Of a stretch of 64,000 nt of DNA, positions 11,586-24,842 are shown one piece after another. The stretch comes from Liolophura sinensis (lineage: Eukaryota; Mollusca; Polyplacophora; Chitonida; Chitonidae): positions 12,457,608 to 12,521,607 of the forward strand of contig NC_088299.1 in NCBI RefSeq assembly GCF_032854445.1, written 5' to 3'. Position 1 is the first letter of the stretch. Every line of letters begins with the position of its first letter. The position numbers were made by a program, and so were the translations under genes. The notes beneath the pieces are model-generated. The model saw nothing but the letters and a program-made list of their open reading frames with translations. It was not told the origin of the DNA and did no database searches.

Positions 11586-12289
11586 TTTCATCAGAGACCT
11601 TTTCTTCAGAATCGTTCTTTTATGTCTGCGTATGAGTAAGATGCACCAGTTTACGTTTGTAATAGAATGTCTCAGGAGATTCGTATTTGTGTGACGTCAT
11701 TCCATAAGACTGTCGTACAGCGGCCTTGATGTGTGTATCTCTTATGTATCTGAAACACAATACGTTGCTCGTAATCCTTAGATATATTTAACAAAGCTTT
11801 TAACTGCCTGGTGTTCAAAATATTGCTTTATCTTCTTATTTCATCGCATGTCTTCGAAGCACTTTTTTTGTAATTCTTACTATACTCGTATCTTTCCCAT
11901 GCACTAAGGTACATGAAACAGACTTGCCTGCCCATGCAATTCTTTGCCAGTTGTCGCCAGGCCATAATAAACAAATCTGCCCTACGCGACGTTCATCTTT
12001 GCTATGTCAACAGCTGTCTTCATTTTACATTATGCCATGTCAACAGCTACGAGGTTTAAGAGATTCAACGTACTTTCATAAACATGCAACAAACATTGGA
12101 ATTCTCCACAAAAATGTTAAAATAATCTAAATCAAGAACAATTAAAATTTGTTGATTGACAATAACGATATTGGCACTGGTATTACCTGATTTAGTGCAA
12201 AATGCAACTTTTTATCCGCCAGATTTAAAAAAAAAAAATTAAAAAAGAGACAATTAGGCCGAAGTTTAGTTCGTTTTCGTTACATTTGG

Positions 12290-12340
12290 CCCAACCTGAT
12301 ATACGGCCATAAGGGTCACAAGTTCGATTCTGATTCCTGT
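12290..12340 (+). mobile_element. tRNA-like SINE head fragment
   Basis: Contains a B-box-like GTCACAAGTTCGATTCTG. A similar isolated head lies near 52545. No recognisable body follows. It could be a separate SINE family or chance. Confidence 0.3.
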
Positions 12341-12454
12341 ATGATTTTTCTGTATACCCGCATACACGTATGATGCATGGTCAGACACATGGTCAGATTT
12401 ACTGGTATACTTACTCCTATTCTACATTTCGCCTGTTACATGCTTCTTTGCCCC

Positions 12455-12545
12455 CAGCATTATGGTGGGAGGAAACCATACACTCCTGAATCAATCTGCT
12501 GCGCTATCACACTATAGCACCACTCGGCCACGGAGACCCGAAATC
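12455..12545 (-). mobile_element. SINE family 1 fragment with deletion
   Basis: Antisense: the body start CAGCATTATGGTGGGAGGAA is joined almost directly to the head (GCACCACTCGGCCACGGAGA), with the middle of the element deleted. Confidence 0.7.
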
Positions 12546-12974
12546 AGTAATCAAGCATAATGATTCGATCATTCATATAATCAGTAATAAACACCAATCG
12601 ATGCGGTATTCAGTCAATTAAATATAATCACTCATCAGGCCATTATTTGTTCAAGGACTAATGCGTTTGAATAACAGAAACATCACAAACTCGAGCTCAT
12701 GCTTAATTATCAGCAGAAGGTTTCAGTAGCTCTTTGTTTATTATTTTACAAAGTAAAAATGTTTCATGCAAAACACTGGCTCTGTAGTCCAATCGATATA
12801 ATCAGAGCCCATTAAAGTTTGTGATCTTGTTACACCGATAACACTTAAAGCATCCATTCGCTGGTTCGTTTGAACACTCTATCATTCACCAATTATATAG
12901 ACAAATACATTTCTGTAAATCACACGTGCGAAATTTATTCTTTAGCTCACCAAAAGTTGGTGATTTATATATTC

Positions 12975-13090
12975 CAGGCAGATTTCCTTCATCCATAAAG
13001 CTGACTGTCATCGTATAAGTGAAACATTCTTGAGTATGTTTGGCGGTAAACAACAATAAAAAAAAATACAATGCGTAAATAAATGCATTG
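12975..13090 (+). mobile_element. SINE family 1b 3' end
   Basis: TTTCCTTCATCCATAAAGCT, then CATCGTATAAGTGAAACATT and CTTGAGTATG, with an A-rich tail containing AATAAATG. Confidence 0.7.
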
Positions 13091-14610
13091 AATCGTGTGC
13101 AGTTGTTCCATAAAAGATTTCCTGATAACAAGAATTGTTATTGCGATATTACGGGAATTCACCTTAATATTCACCCGATGTATTCACTGTTTATGAGAAA
13201 ACGCAAAAAGAAAAAAGCCGTTTCAGTAAAATGGAGACACCCATAAGTTCAACCAACCAGCCAAGAAGAACTGTCTTAACCTCTGTTTTGTGTACAGGGC
13301 GTAACAACATAGAAGTTCGCAGTGCCTGAAGACATTCACCCGTATTGCGTTTAGGGGACAGCTTAATGTAAATCGCACGGCGTTACGCTAACCTAACTCG
13401 TGAAGTAGTACGTCTTACGTATGATTTCGTGTGGAATCTGCGAACCACCATAGCTGATCTGAGAAGAATATTTTCACCGCCCAATCATCACGGCAGACGC
13501 GACGCCCATCTCTGGCAGATTGCTTTCCGGTGTTGGCTCGCGTATTATAAGGCTCTCCGTTACGTCATAGATAATCTCAATGCAAAAAGTGCGCTCTCTA
13601 GCCAAATCCTTGTATAATATCACAAAACAAATGAATGTGCCAAAGAGAAACCTCGATCGCCTCGGTGTGACATATACATCAAAGCTAAGCGCGAGGGTGT
13701 TTGCAACGATTGGCTCAAATCGAAAAAATGTCGTCTGCTTTATGAAGTTCTGCACCTTTGTCCAATGATCCACTGACGCACAAGTCCGCTAATCCTTACG
13801 ACTTGTCGTTGTTTATTCCTGTCACGTAGAAACGCCTCCCGATTTCAATACCTGTTCTTGTATGACGCTGAAGATCAACCCTAGAGGTAGAATTATCACT
13901 CCCCTTTAAGTAACAGAACAATGGAAAACAACAGGAGAATTCGGGTTAAGCTCAGGATCAATAGAAATTTATTCTGTTGTAAAACAGTTAATTTGCTCTG
14001 AGAAGTTCTTTGGATGCAAACATCAGTGTAGTTATGGTGTTCATGAACAAGTGTTGAGGAATAGTCTGAATTGCGACCCAGGGCTACCCGGAAGTGGGGA
14101 TTAAGGGAACGGACAGTGGGCACTGTTATAGCACTTCCTGGTGAACAGACTGGTCCAGCTAGGATAATGTCCACAATCATGACGCAGAATTCCTGCACCG
14201 AGACTCAGGGCAGTGAACCCCGGGTAGTATTTAGCGTTCTCTAATCGTCTAAATCCAAAAACAATGAACATAAATATAAAAGAAAACGATCAAACTTGAA
14301 ATGCATGTCAACCCCGCCGCACACCGGCCAAATCAACGCTCTAACCCCTAGGGATACGATATTATCTGCCAACGTTTGCTTGAGTGCGTCGAGAAGTGAA
14401 CTCTTATACTAAAGAAATATGATTTGTATCTAAGACGAGTATCTGGTTAATGGAGTCTAAAGCCACTGTAACGCACAAGTATATTGGAAAGTGTATTGAA
14501 TGCAGTTTTTTATATCCCGCCCCACCTTATGCACTTAATGTACAGTGAGGTCACAATCCCCATTCTGCCCATGGCTGTTTGGTAGGATGAATGAATGATT
14601 GAACGATTAG
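13091..14610. other. Non-coding stretch
   Basis: Short open frames exist on both strands near 13430-13770 and 13896-14198, but they overlap each other and show no recognisable domain or clear exon borders. I see no gene. Confidence 0.55.
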
Positions 14611-14672
14611 GTGAGTGAGTGTGCTTGGGGTTTAACGTCGTACTTAGCAATTTTTCAGTCATATGACGACGA
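14611..14672 (-). mobile_element. SINE family 2 3' end fragment
   Basis: Antisense tail: GTGAGTGAGTGTGCTTGGGG, TTTAACGTCGTACTTAGCAA and TTTTTCAGTCATATGACGAC. These match the reverse complement of the 3' end of the copy at 11226-11585. Confidence 0.8.
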
Positions 14673-15985
14673 TTGAACGTTTAACTTCACGGTAGCATTC
14701 AGTCTCGGGAAAAAATAAAACACGATGCTTTGTAAAAACAGAGAAAAATTATTTTAAAAAGTCAGTTAATTTTTAGAAAACTACATTAATATAGCTTGAA
14801 TACATTATCCCAATATGCTTAAAACATCTGCTAACATTTAAGTACAGCTTCGACAGCAATGCTGTCAAATAATGAAAATAAAGAGCTAGGTTTTGGAAAA
14901 CCTTCGCCTAGGACACAAGCACTCGCCTAAGACATATTTGATGCCATGTGGGGTATCACGCGGAACCGACTCGGGGTCTATGCCTTATCAAGACAATATC
15001 ATGCTATAGACTAGGGACAACACGGGATAGCTCTAGATTAGTGACTGATCTTTTTCGCCAGGCTTGTCTAGAGGGCTAAGAACCCTCCCCTCCCCCTCCC
15101 CCCTCGGGAAGTCGCTCGTTAAAATGCTTTTTTTATGAAATATAACTTACGCAGTCCATTTGGGACTGGATGAGATTTGTGTTCTATAAATAGGGACCAC
15201 CTCCCTAAAGAAAGAAAGAACGGTACTATTGAATGGAGCAATCCAGACCGAACCTGAGGGAAACACCCACCATTTATCAGATGCCTGGCAAACCTTTCTC
15301 AGCATATGCGTGCATGTATTTGATTAGCAAATCACACAAGACTTAAGTTATGCTGACACTGTGAAACTGGCCTGTTTCTGCCGTCATTTGTAAATTTTGT
15401 GAATGTTATGTGTAATTTCATGATTATGGAGCACCACGTTCTATTTGATACCACTCATGATTTTACAACTTTACACTCTACCAAATGCTAATTGTATCGC
15501 CTGTTACTATTTATTTATTTCTTTTTAAAGAAACGTTTTCTTTCCCGTCTGTGGATTTTCATGAAATGTGATTCGATACGCCGACAATATTAACAGACCC
15601 ACACTTACCACCCGGTCACCCTGAAACGCATAGAGTTTTAATTTCAAGGCTACCCACGACATGAGTGGACATTTGATATTCTGGTGGTGATGACCATGGG
15701 TGAGTTCCCAGGATCCCTCTTGGGGGCGAAGTGTTAACGGAGGAGCAAAACAGATTGGCATCAGAGTGCAATGCTTACACGGGTCTCTCAAAGGGTTACG
15801 ATCAAGCCGAGCGTTTGTTTGGAGGGTATATCACACCAAGGGAAGAACAAACACCCAATTGCTTTGCACAGCAGTGAAGTACGCACTTAGAACTGGCACC
15901 GGGGCTGACCCCACGCGACGAACCATCTGTTCATGATAGTTGCACTTTGCGTAAGGGTAGAATATATATATTGAAATACTAACCG
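14673..15985. other. Non-coding stretch
   Basis: AT-rich, with a short C-rich patch near 15080-15110. I see no gene, RNA or repeat family member. Confidence 0.5.
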
Positions 15986-15989
15986 TACA

Positions 15990-16258
15990 TATGGCCTAGT
16001 TGTTAGCGTGCTAGCGCAGCACAATGGAACAGAACACTCTCACAAATGCGGTGGCTGGGACCTCAAGTCCAGCTTATGTCCACTTGTTCTACGGTCATGC
16101 GTGGGAAGGTCTTCCAGCAACCTGCGAATGGCCGTAGACTTCACCCGGGCTCTATACCCGTTTTTTGCCACCGTTATGCTGTCCGCTGTAGGATGAGTGA
16201 ACTATTCTTAAGTATGGCGTAAAACAATATCCAAATAAATAAAAGAAATAAACAAATG
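15990..16258 (+). mobile_element. SINE family 1, near full length
   Basis: The head GGCCTAGTTGTTAGCGTGCT, the B-box region CCTCAAGTCCAGC, the body (GGGAAGGTCTTCCAGCAACC) and a diverged 3' end with an AAATAAATAAAAGAAATAAA tail are all present in order. Confidence 0.85.
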
Positions 16259-16597
16259 ATGGTACATGAAGTAAGGTTAGCACAAGTTATACCTGAATGT
16301 CCGAATCACATTCGCACTTTGAGAGACTCATTCTACAACACTCTTTCAATTAATGTGTACCTGTGGTACACACCATGTGTATGGTTTGTACACAGTTGAT
16401 TTTACAGACAAGAAGTGTTTTCAGTGCTACTTTGGTCAAAAAGTTAATACAACCGATTATAAGACGTTAAGGAATTAACCAATCAACCCGCAAAAATATG
16501 GCAACGGTTCATGTTCCCAACTATCCTTTGACAATGAATCAAACAGTTTACATGATTTATACAGGCTGGTGTGGCAAACCGTACACCTAGTTCTTTT

Positions 16598-16836
16598 TTG
16601 GCCAATCGGTTAGCGTGCTAGCGCAGCACAGTTACTCAGAAACTTGTTACCAATGCGGTCACTGTGGGTTCAGTTCACCGCATTGCTGACTTCCATAACA
16701 GTTGTCATTTCGGATTGTCAAAAATTTTTCACCGATCTCCGCCCGGTTTCCTGGCACTAAAATGTTTCCAGGCGTTAGATAGGTGAAACATTTTGAGTAA
16801 GTCATAAAGCATCAATCAAATAAATAAATATTCGCC
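16598..16836 (+). mobile_element. SINE family 1, diverged
   Basis: The head CGGTTAGCGTGCTAGCGCAG, the B-box region GGGTTCAGTTCACC, a strongly diverged middle and an ATCAATCAAATAAATAAATA tail. It starts about 340 bp after the preceding copy, in the same orientation. Confidence 0.8.
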
Positions 16837-17475
16837 TAACGTGACATCCCTCCCCTTAACCCAGACCTGAGGGAAGAGCAATGTTAATCTGTATTGTGCT
16901 GAACTCTGGGAGATTATGCAAGCCCAGACTGAAATGATGGGCATTCCCATAAGGCGGGAACGAGAGGTTTGGTTATGCGAGTTATTGCAAAAACATACAC
17001 CACGAGATTGATTAAAAAATCCTCACTCTATGGAATATCACGAAAAGATTACAAACAGACATTTTGACAGGCAAGTGTTGTGTTTGAATTCACACGGAGA
17101 CAGCATTTATCGCTTTATGATAACATAGCAGATGAGATAACCGTCATGCAAGAACCTCGCAGATGTGATCACTACAGCTTTGGTGGCAGATGAACCAGTG
17201 TAAGCAATCCGTGGATGTTTGGTATGGAAGATCTGCACATATCCCTGTGCAATTAATCCATATTATAACAATGACCTGTCATTCTGCGATTAATATGCGC
17301 CACAAGTTCTCTCCCCATTCCAACATACAGACATACATCACCAACTTTATTGACTTTTAACACAAACGTTTTAACGTGTTGCAAATGATGTGCATTTGGT
17401 AGCTTAAGATGTTGAATGGTTTTATTTACATTGCCTGTTTCATAACATCGTAAACAAGGGCTGATCAAGATTTAT

Positions 17476-18778
17476 AGAATCGACAACACATAGTCAACAG
17501 CAAAGATATAACACCACACAGACAACACCAAACAGACGACATCAAAGAGACGACACCAAACAGTCGACATCAAACAGCCGACACCAAAACATATAACACC
17601 AAGCAGACACCAAACAGACAACAATTAAAAGACATCAAGGACACAGCACCAAACAGACGATAAGTACATAACACCAAGCAGACGACACCAAACATACAAC
17701 ACTACACAGACAACATCAAACAAACGATATCAAACACACAACACCAAGCATAAACACCAAACACACAGCACCAAACAGACAACACCAAACAGACAGCACC
17801 AAACAGACAACACAAAACATACAACACCAAACATACAGCACCAGACAGACAACACCAAACAGACAACACCAAACAGACGACACCAAAACATACAGCACCA
17901 AGCAGACAACAACAAGCAGACAACACCAAACAGACAATACCGAACAATTAACACATAACGTACAACACAAAACACACGACACCAAACAGACAACACCAAA
18001 CAGACAACACCAAAGAGACAACATAAAGCACAACACCAAACATACAACACCAAGCAGAGGACACCAAACAACAAGCACACCACACCAAACATACATCACC
18101 AAACATACAACACCAAGCAGAGGACACCAAACAAACAACACCAAACAGACGACAACAAGCACACCACACCAAATATATAACCCCAAACAGGCAATACCAA
18201 AGAGACAACACAAAACAAACAACACCGAGCCTACAACACCAGACAGGCAACACCAGGCAGATAAATCCAAACGGACGACATCAAATAGACGACATCTCTC
18301 CGACAACACCATGCAACAGACGACACCAAACAGACAATACCAAACAGACGACACCAAAGCATACAATAGCAAGCACAAACACCAGACAGATAACACTAAA
18401 CACACAACATCAAACAGACGGCATCAAACAGACAACACCATGCAAACAGACAACACCAAACACCAAGAAGACAACACCAAACAGACACCACAAAACAGAC
18501 AACACCAAACCGACAACACCAAGCCAACAACACCAAACAGACGAAACCAAACCGACAACACCAAACACACAACACCTGACAAACAACACCAAACACACAA
18601 CACCAAACAACACCAAACACACAACACCAAGCAAACAACACAAAACACACAACACCAAGCAAACAACACAAAACACACAACACCAAACACACAACACCAA
18701 ACAGGCAACACCAAACAAACAACACCAAACAGACGACACTAAGTACACAATGCCAACAGACAACACCAACAATACCAA
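17476..18778. repeat. 1.3-kb A/C-rich 14-bp minisatellite
   Basis: Roughly 90 copies of a 14-bp unit close to CAAACAGACAACAC. The plus strand is nearly free of T and contains little G, so the minus strand is G/T-rich. Because 14 is not a multiple of 3, the repeat cycles through all frames, and its lack of stops produces overlapping open frames (Gln/Thr/Asn-rich on +, Cys/Val/Leu-rich on -). None of these is evidence of a protein. Confidence 0.95.
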
Positions 18779-18887
18779 CAAAGTTTACGCGTTGTGCAAC
18801 TGTTTATACGGCCAATAGGAGTGTGTACTATGCGATATACTCGCTCTGTGCAACTGTTCATTTACTCTCCACGTTCGCAGGTTGATT

Positions 18888-19146
18888 TATTTATTTAGTT
18901 CATTGATTTTTTACGCCGCACTCGAGACTATTTCACTTATACGAGGACGACCAGCAGTATGGTAGTAGGAAACCGGGCAGATCCATATAGAAACCCACGA
19001 CCATCTGCTGGAAGACCTACGTATGACCAGAGGAAGCCAGAATGAGTTCGACTTGAGCTCCTATCTATCGTATTTATTAATTGTGAGAGGTTCCCAGGTC
19101 ACTTTGTTGCGGTAGCACGCTATCCAATAGACCACGAGCTCCTCTG
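18888..19146 (-). mobile_element. SINE family 1, near full length
   Basis: Antisense: a TTTATTTATTTAGTT tail, GACTATTTCACTTATACGAG, GTAGGAAACCGGGCAGATCC, AGTTCGACTTGAGCTCC (B box) and a head ending CCAATAGACCACGAGCTCCT. About 40 bp of unrelated AT-rich sequence interrupts it after the B box. Confidence 0.85.
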
Positions 19147-19241
19147 CTCACCCGATCTGCCTGGTAGATTTTGCACCATTTTTATAAATTTTATTTCCTA
19201 AAGCACTATGGGTACTTTCTTTGAAACCATTCAACAATAGA

Positions 19242-19503
19242 GGCCTCCGTAGACGAGGGGCTCGGCACTATAGCGCGGCGCAGTGACACAGGAGCCTCTC
19301 ACCAATACAGTCGCTGTGAGTTCAAGTTCAACTCATGCTGTCTTCCTCTCCGGCCGTACGTGGAAAGGCCTTCAGCAACCTGCGGATGGTCGTGTGTTTC
19401 CCCAAGACTCTGCCCGGTTTCCTCCCACCATAATGGTGGCCGTCGTCGTATAAGTGAAATATTCCTGAAGAGGGTGTAAAACATCAATCAAATAAATGAA
19501 TAT
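19242..19503 (+). mobile_element. SINE family 1, near full length
   Basis: The head GCCTCCGTAGACGAGG, the B-box region GAGTTCAAGTTC, the body (GTTTCCTCCCACCATAATGG) and the tail ATCAATCAAATAAATGAAT. It sits head-to-head with the copy at 18888-19146, separated by about 95 bp. Confidence 0.88.
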
Positions 19504-21587
19504 TCTCATATATGCGTATTTCATATATGTACCACTATTGTGCGATGCGCAAGTGCCCGAATACAGCACACACGATGGACACGAGTTTTACCACTGCTCA
19601 TGTACGCACCATGATGAAGCACTTTACAACTGTTCATGTTCTCACCATGGAGATATAATTTAAAAAAAAATGCGCATAAAGACCATATGATTGATTTAAC
19701 GGAAATTACATACAGGGCTATGATACGGGTTACTGGAAATAATGAGCCCTCCGTTCTGTACTGTATCTCCATAAGTCTAGTCATATGGTTAAAATCAATA
19801 GACTGAAGACGTTTGATGGAAATACACCAGACATTCAATATAGTCTGTAAATTATTCTGAGAAACAGTCTTACAAAAGCCGAAAGGCAGTATTTGTGCTG
19901 AATATGTGCAATGTGACATCACATCGTGGCGGCCTTGAAACCTTACCAAAGTAAGTGTTTTATTTTCAATTCTTCATGTGAATGGTTAAATATGGTAGTA
20001 ACTTGCAAACCGACATAGCACCATGACTTAAGAAGGATTACGTAACAAATGCGATCATGATATCACTGATGATATATCAGACCTCACTGGTCGAGGCCAT
20101 TTCGTATATCAAGGACAGAAATACCTTCTTACAATGTCACAATAAATTTCGAACCGCAGATGTGACAGAAGGCGCTTGTCCGGAGTCACATGCTTGATGT
20201 ATATATTTCATTCATTACAGTTTATATTATTCTCTAAATGGGAAGTGTTTTAGCCGGAGCATGGTCAACTGGCCCACCTCAGTGGGAAGTTTCTGCGCCT
20301 TAATCCTGTTTACGCACAGCTTATCTCTAGGACTAACAAAACAACGCGCTTGTAAAACACTTCCAGCAATGCCGTAAGAGACAGTACCTCAATGTCGTCA
20401 TCATGAGTATGTTTACAGAAACGCGTTACGCTTAGGGGAAAACCATACTATGTTTACTTTTCACCTGCATGCACCGAGACACTGTCAGATGCACGATAAA
20501 GCACATAGTATTTAGCAAATTAGCGCTAATCCATGAGCCCATAATTACTGTCATTACAAAGTCTCATCGGTTAGCCAAAAACATCGGACGCGGAAGCAAC
20601 CTGTGCGAAGAACGTATCACGTGAACAAGTGTCTAAGCTAAATCCAGGATTAAGACTCGTTTGCTCCTTTCTTCAAGGTGTCTTTTCCTGTCTCCATTGG
20701 ACCCATGTGGAGAACTGTCCGGCTATCCGCGGAACAATTAACTCCGTGTTGAACGTAAAAGGTGCCTTTATGCTGTTAAGTCATTAGTCTATATTGACGT
20801 ATGCCCTGCTAATGCTTATGTAAGCAGAAGCGTACACGCGTTGAGAAGAGCCGAATGGAGAATGCCCCATAAACGTCGACCACTTAGGCATTCCTGACAT
20901 CGTCAAAATCTCCAGGTCTGTCGGGGATTTTCTCCCACGAGACAGCTCTCTGGCTCCCCTCCCTTGCGACACTGGTCAGCTTCCTTCTCCATTCCTAGGA
21001 GACAATTAAGACCCACCTGGTAATACGCAGAATCCTGTCCTCAGCCCCGGGAATATTGGCCACCCACGTGATAATAGGTAGCTTAATGTTCCCGTGGCTC
21101 TCGTGCGGCCACCACGTGGGCTGTGGCTTTTCAAAACACAAACACTGGCTTCTGGATGGGCTGGAAAACGCCCGGTGGTTCTATTACGTCTATGATAATT
21201 TCGGGCTTTACGTTCTTGTCTGTCTTGGCTCCACTTTAAAATGCATATTATGTGGGACAACGGATAGCCAGATAATTTAAACTACTACTCCTTTTCCTTG
21301 AGTATAGGAATCTCAGATTCGGCATGGCAAAAGTTTAAAAGAGAGGAAAAATAGTAGCAATTAATCGATAAAATATAATTAAGTTTGTGTTAATAATTGC
21401 TATTCAATAAAGTGAAAGGCAGGATGTGAGAACATAAATCTAATAAGAAGCAAGCCTCACCTTAAAAAAACAAGACACGGGCAAGCTTTTATGTAAATAA
21501 TTCGAAATACAGAAGTTGTGTCTAGACTCGATAAAACTTTTGGTATATTAAACTTAAAAACTTAAACAACATAAGACGTACAATGTA
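19504..21587. other. Non-coding stretch
   Basis: A 142-codon reverse frame at 19521-19949 and smaller frames near 20784-21260 show no domain, and the borders are not convincing exon ends. I see no repeat family member here. Confidence 0.5.
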
Positions 21588-22103
21588 CACCTTCACTCCG
21601 AATTTCTTAAGTTTTACAATGGGTATAATTCTCTTGTAAGTAAATAAGGACAAAGCATCCAGAATCTCTGGCGCTCTGCTTCATGATTGTGACCAATTCC
21701 ACTTAACCCGAGGCTAGGGGCTGTATATTAATCGTGTTGAATTAGATCGTCACTTTGGATATATGAACAGTTGCAATCAAAGCGCAACCCTGATACACAT
21801 TTTGTTATCGACAACTGATATTCTACCATGGTACAAGATTCGAATATTGATTTCACTCAGTCGCCTAGAACATACCTTGTGTCTTTCCTACATCGTAGGT
21901 TCTGTTTGTATGATTCCGTCCTAGTTTTTGTACCCAATATTCTTTCTTCATTCTTTGGTAATTCGTGTTAAACGTCAATTTTTTAGGAATTGGCTGGTGC
22001 GGTTATTCACCCGGAACGTCCTTACTGGTTGACGCTTGGTATACGAATATTTCTTTCGACGCATAGATTTAAAATTTGTTCAGCAAACTTGGATTCCAAG
22101 AGT
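21588..22103 (+). mobile_element. Solo 3' end of a reverse-transcriptase element
   Basis: About 500 bp clearly homologous to 33589-34085, starting CACCTTCACTCCGAATTTCT. Shared blocks include CTTCATGATT, ATATATGAACAGTTGCAATC, AAAGCGCAAC, CACTCAGTCGCCTA and TTTCGACGCATAGATTTA. In the other copy this segment begins with the last codons of the reverse-transcriptase frame followed by 3' UTR. No reverse-transcriptase codons are visible upstream here, so it is a 5'-truncated insertion, as expected for target-primed retrotransposition. Confidence 0.75.
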
Positions 22104-24660
22104 AGAACTGGTTATAATACCACAGGCACGTTGCCTTACATGGCCGTTGTTGAATTAATAGGTCTTCGCAAAAGCAGTCTTAAAATATAGATTACTTTAT
22201 TTTTAGCTCATGATCTGTGTGAAATACGTATGCAGTAATAGTTCTGAAAGCTAAAATGCAAGAACTTAAATACTGTAAAACTTTGCCACACAGTATTATT
22301 GTCTCTTTCTTTTAGCGAGTCGTTTATATTCAGCTCTTAGTAAAATTTGTCATAGTCGCTACCAAAGTTGCCTTTAGTCAGTGACACTTAATAACACAAA
22401 CTCTACACGTAGATATGATGGAAGTTTATATAATTGCAAGAAAAATGAAGTTAGAACAATTGTTCCAATTCATAATGTTAAAGTCTATAAGCTCCTTTTC
22501 GACGGCAAGAACCCATTGCCTCGGATGCCTTCATAATCATTAAAAAATAGTGGCATGCTGAATAATGGATGGAGGGTGACACCAGTTACCTAAACTGCTA
22601 TCGAGTTGTTACTGACACTGTGATATTTGAAATTGTTTACACGTTTTAGTATGATATAGCCTTAATAAACGAAGTTTATTTTATCTCTTAGTATATGATC
22701 TCACGGCGGTATGAATTTAGAAATGGGTTTAGGAAATTAAAGTCATGTAGTCTATTCGCAGAGACAGTAGTGTATGCTGTGTTACTGCGTGGAGTTAGTT
22801 CTAAACGCTTGTTGGTGCAGCCATTGTAAAACAAATTATGCTCCACTCCCATTGTACAGCATGCAACTTGCTTTTGAATAATTATGACGTCACCCGAGTT
22901 TTTGGTGTCGAAATTACGCTTGTGGAGTTTAACATTATGAATTAGAAACAGTATTCTAACTGCATTTTCTTTGTAATAATATGGTCTTTAGACATGACAA
23001 TGTGTACAGCTTGGGTTGTTACACGTCACTAGCTTACGGCAATTATGGTAGCGTATATGGCTGCTTTTACAAGCAGCTGAATATAGGCGACTCTCTAAAA
23101 GAAATAGACTATAGGTAGAACTAAAGCCATGACGTTTTGTATGTGCCTTACGATATACACCACTCCAATATTATAATAAAACTGGTAGTTGTCCAAAACA
23201 AACACAGTGTACCTTGGAAAACAAACTTTTGTGGAGGTCGGTTGGTACTGGTTTTCTCACATGTCTCATGAGACGTCGAATAATCGGTTTAAATCTACAA
23301 ATGTCTTTCAGTGGAAGCATCACACCAAGATACTTTCGGGTAAAGTGTTGAGGACATGCTGAACTACGACATTCGCGTGTGTTCAAAGAGATAAGTTAAC
23401 TTTGTGGCTAATGTATGCGGTAATGGAAAAAGCTCGAGGAAGACACATCGGGGATTATTTCAATCTCGTGACCTTGAGACAATGTACATGAACCGTTTAA
23501 GGAAACAATATAAAAGAGAAAAAGACAGTCACTGACATAAGAAGCTATGGAAATATCTTTTGTCTATCCCCGGATCTAAACAAAGAGACAATGGTGTCTT
23601 TACTTCGCATCATGCAAGATGGAACTGTTAAAGCGACGAAACACAGCTGTCAATGTGCACGTCATTGGCCCTGATCAAGAGACTCACCGGCATTTCCTAC
23701 CGATCAGTCGACATTACATCACGAACCGAGGACAACACAAGACCTATTTTATCTTTTAAAACGAAGTGATTAAAAAAGGCTGCTATGGAAACAAAAGGAA
23801 TTGTGCGCATGTTTGGAGGTCTGTGAAGCAAATTCCCCACGTAACCTTCGGTCTTAAGCCGTCTCGGGTCATGATGATCTGCCATTACCCTACTGACACG
23901 ACGGCCATGTGATCAGTGTAAGGATGTCACCACCGACCAGTGCCCTGTCATATGCGTGGACATTACATGAATAATAACGCACTTGGAGATGTGGACCGTA
24001 GTCATTAAAGAGATATCACTACAATGTCATAGGGCGGACGATGTCACTCCGAAGACGCCAATACAAGAGCGCTGAAAATGCGGATTGGTTTGTATTTTAC
24101 ATGACAAGGACAGGCGATTCTATGTCGGGCATGCTAATTGGTTTGTTTCTACTCCTCTGGAGATATTGACGCCGGCCGTTCACCATCCTTTTACCGCAAT
24201 TCCCTCGCCGCTTCTTCCCACGGGCCGAGTTAGGGATTTACCAAGTACCAAGCTACAATTTTTCTCAGCTAATATATGGATAAAGTTTTCGGATCTCCTG
24301 GTTTGCAACGTTTCGCCGTACATTTTATCATTCGTAGCAAGCCAATCACTCAAAAGTTATTATCCATATACAAACTCTCTGTCATCTTCTAAGAAGAAGA
24401 TGTCTCTATGCCATCTTCTAAATGCATCTTACAGACAATTTAAGCAATTTTCTCCTTGTATGTGTTGTGACTACGTTAACGCAATATACATAAACTCTTC
24501 GACAGGACTACCAACTCTTTTAATGCACCCGCTATTTTAACCAAAAGGCCATTGTACATGCTGATTGAAGAATATAATCTAAACGTGAAACTGTGAAGCA
24601 AACACACAAGCTGTAGGCTCATTCCCAGCTTTTGACACAGAGCTTATAAATCCATCTTCC
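22104..24660. other. Non-coding stretch
   Basis: The longest frame, about 150 codons at 24085-24540 (+), has no recognisable domain or convincing exon borders and is best treated as chance. No repeats were recognised. Confidence 0.5.
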
Positions 24661-24666
24661 TTTCGC

Positions 24667-24842
24667 TGTGAGTTCAAGTTCAGCTCATGCTGACTTCCTC
24701 TCCGGCCTCAAGTGGGAAGGTCTGCCAGCAGCCTGCGGATGGTCATGGATTTCCATGCACCATAGTGCTAGCTGCCCTCGTGTAAGCGAAATATTCTTGA
24801 GTGCGGCGTAAAACACCAATCCAATAAATAACCAAACAAATT
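24667..24842 (+). mobile_element. SINE family 1, 5'-truncated
   Basis: Starts at the B-box region (GAGTTCAAGTTCAGCTCATG) and continues through body and 3' end (GAAATATTCTTGAGTGCGGC) to CCAATCCAATAAATAA. The head upstream of the B box is absent. Confidence 0.88.

Noticed and set aside
17476-18778. CRISPR array
   Set aside because: Units are 14 bp, contiguous and without unique spacers, and the genome is eukaryotic.
17702-18781. Cys/Val/Leu-rich frames of up to 229 codons, and a Gln/Thr/Asn-rich frame on the other strand
   Set aside because: All come from the stop-free 14-bp minisatellite and are open in several frames at once.
19521-19949. A 142-codon minus-strand frame as a gene
   Set aside because: No domain, composition like the flanking non-coding DNA, and no credible exon borders.
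24085-24540. A 151-codon frame as a gene
   Set aside because: It lacks a domain, a convincing start and splice borders; a frame of this length is expected by chance in 64 kb.
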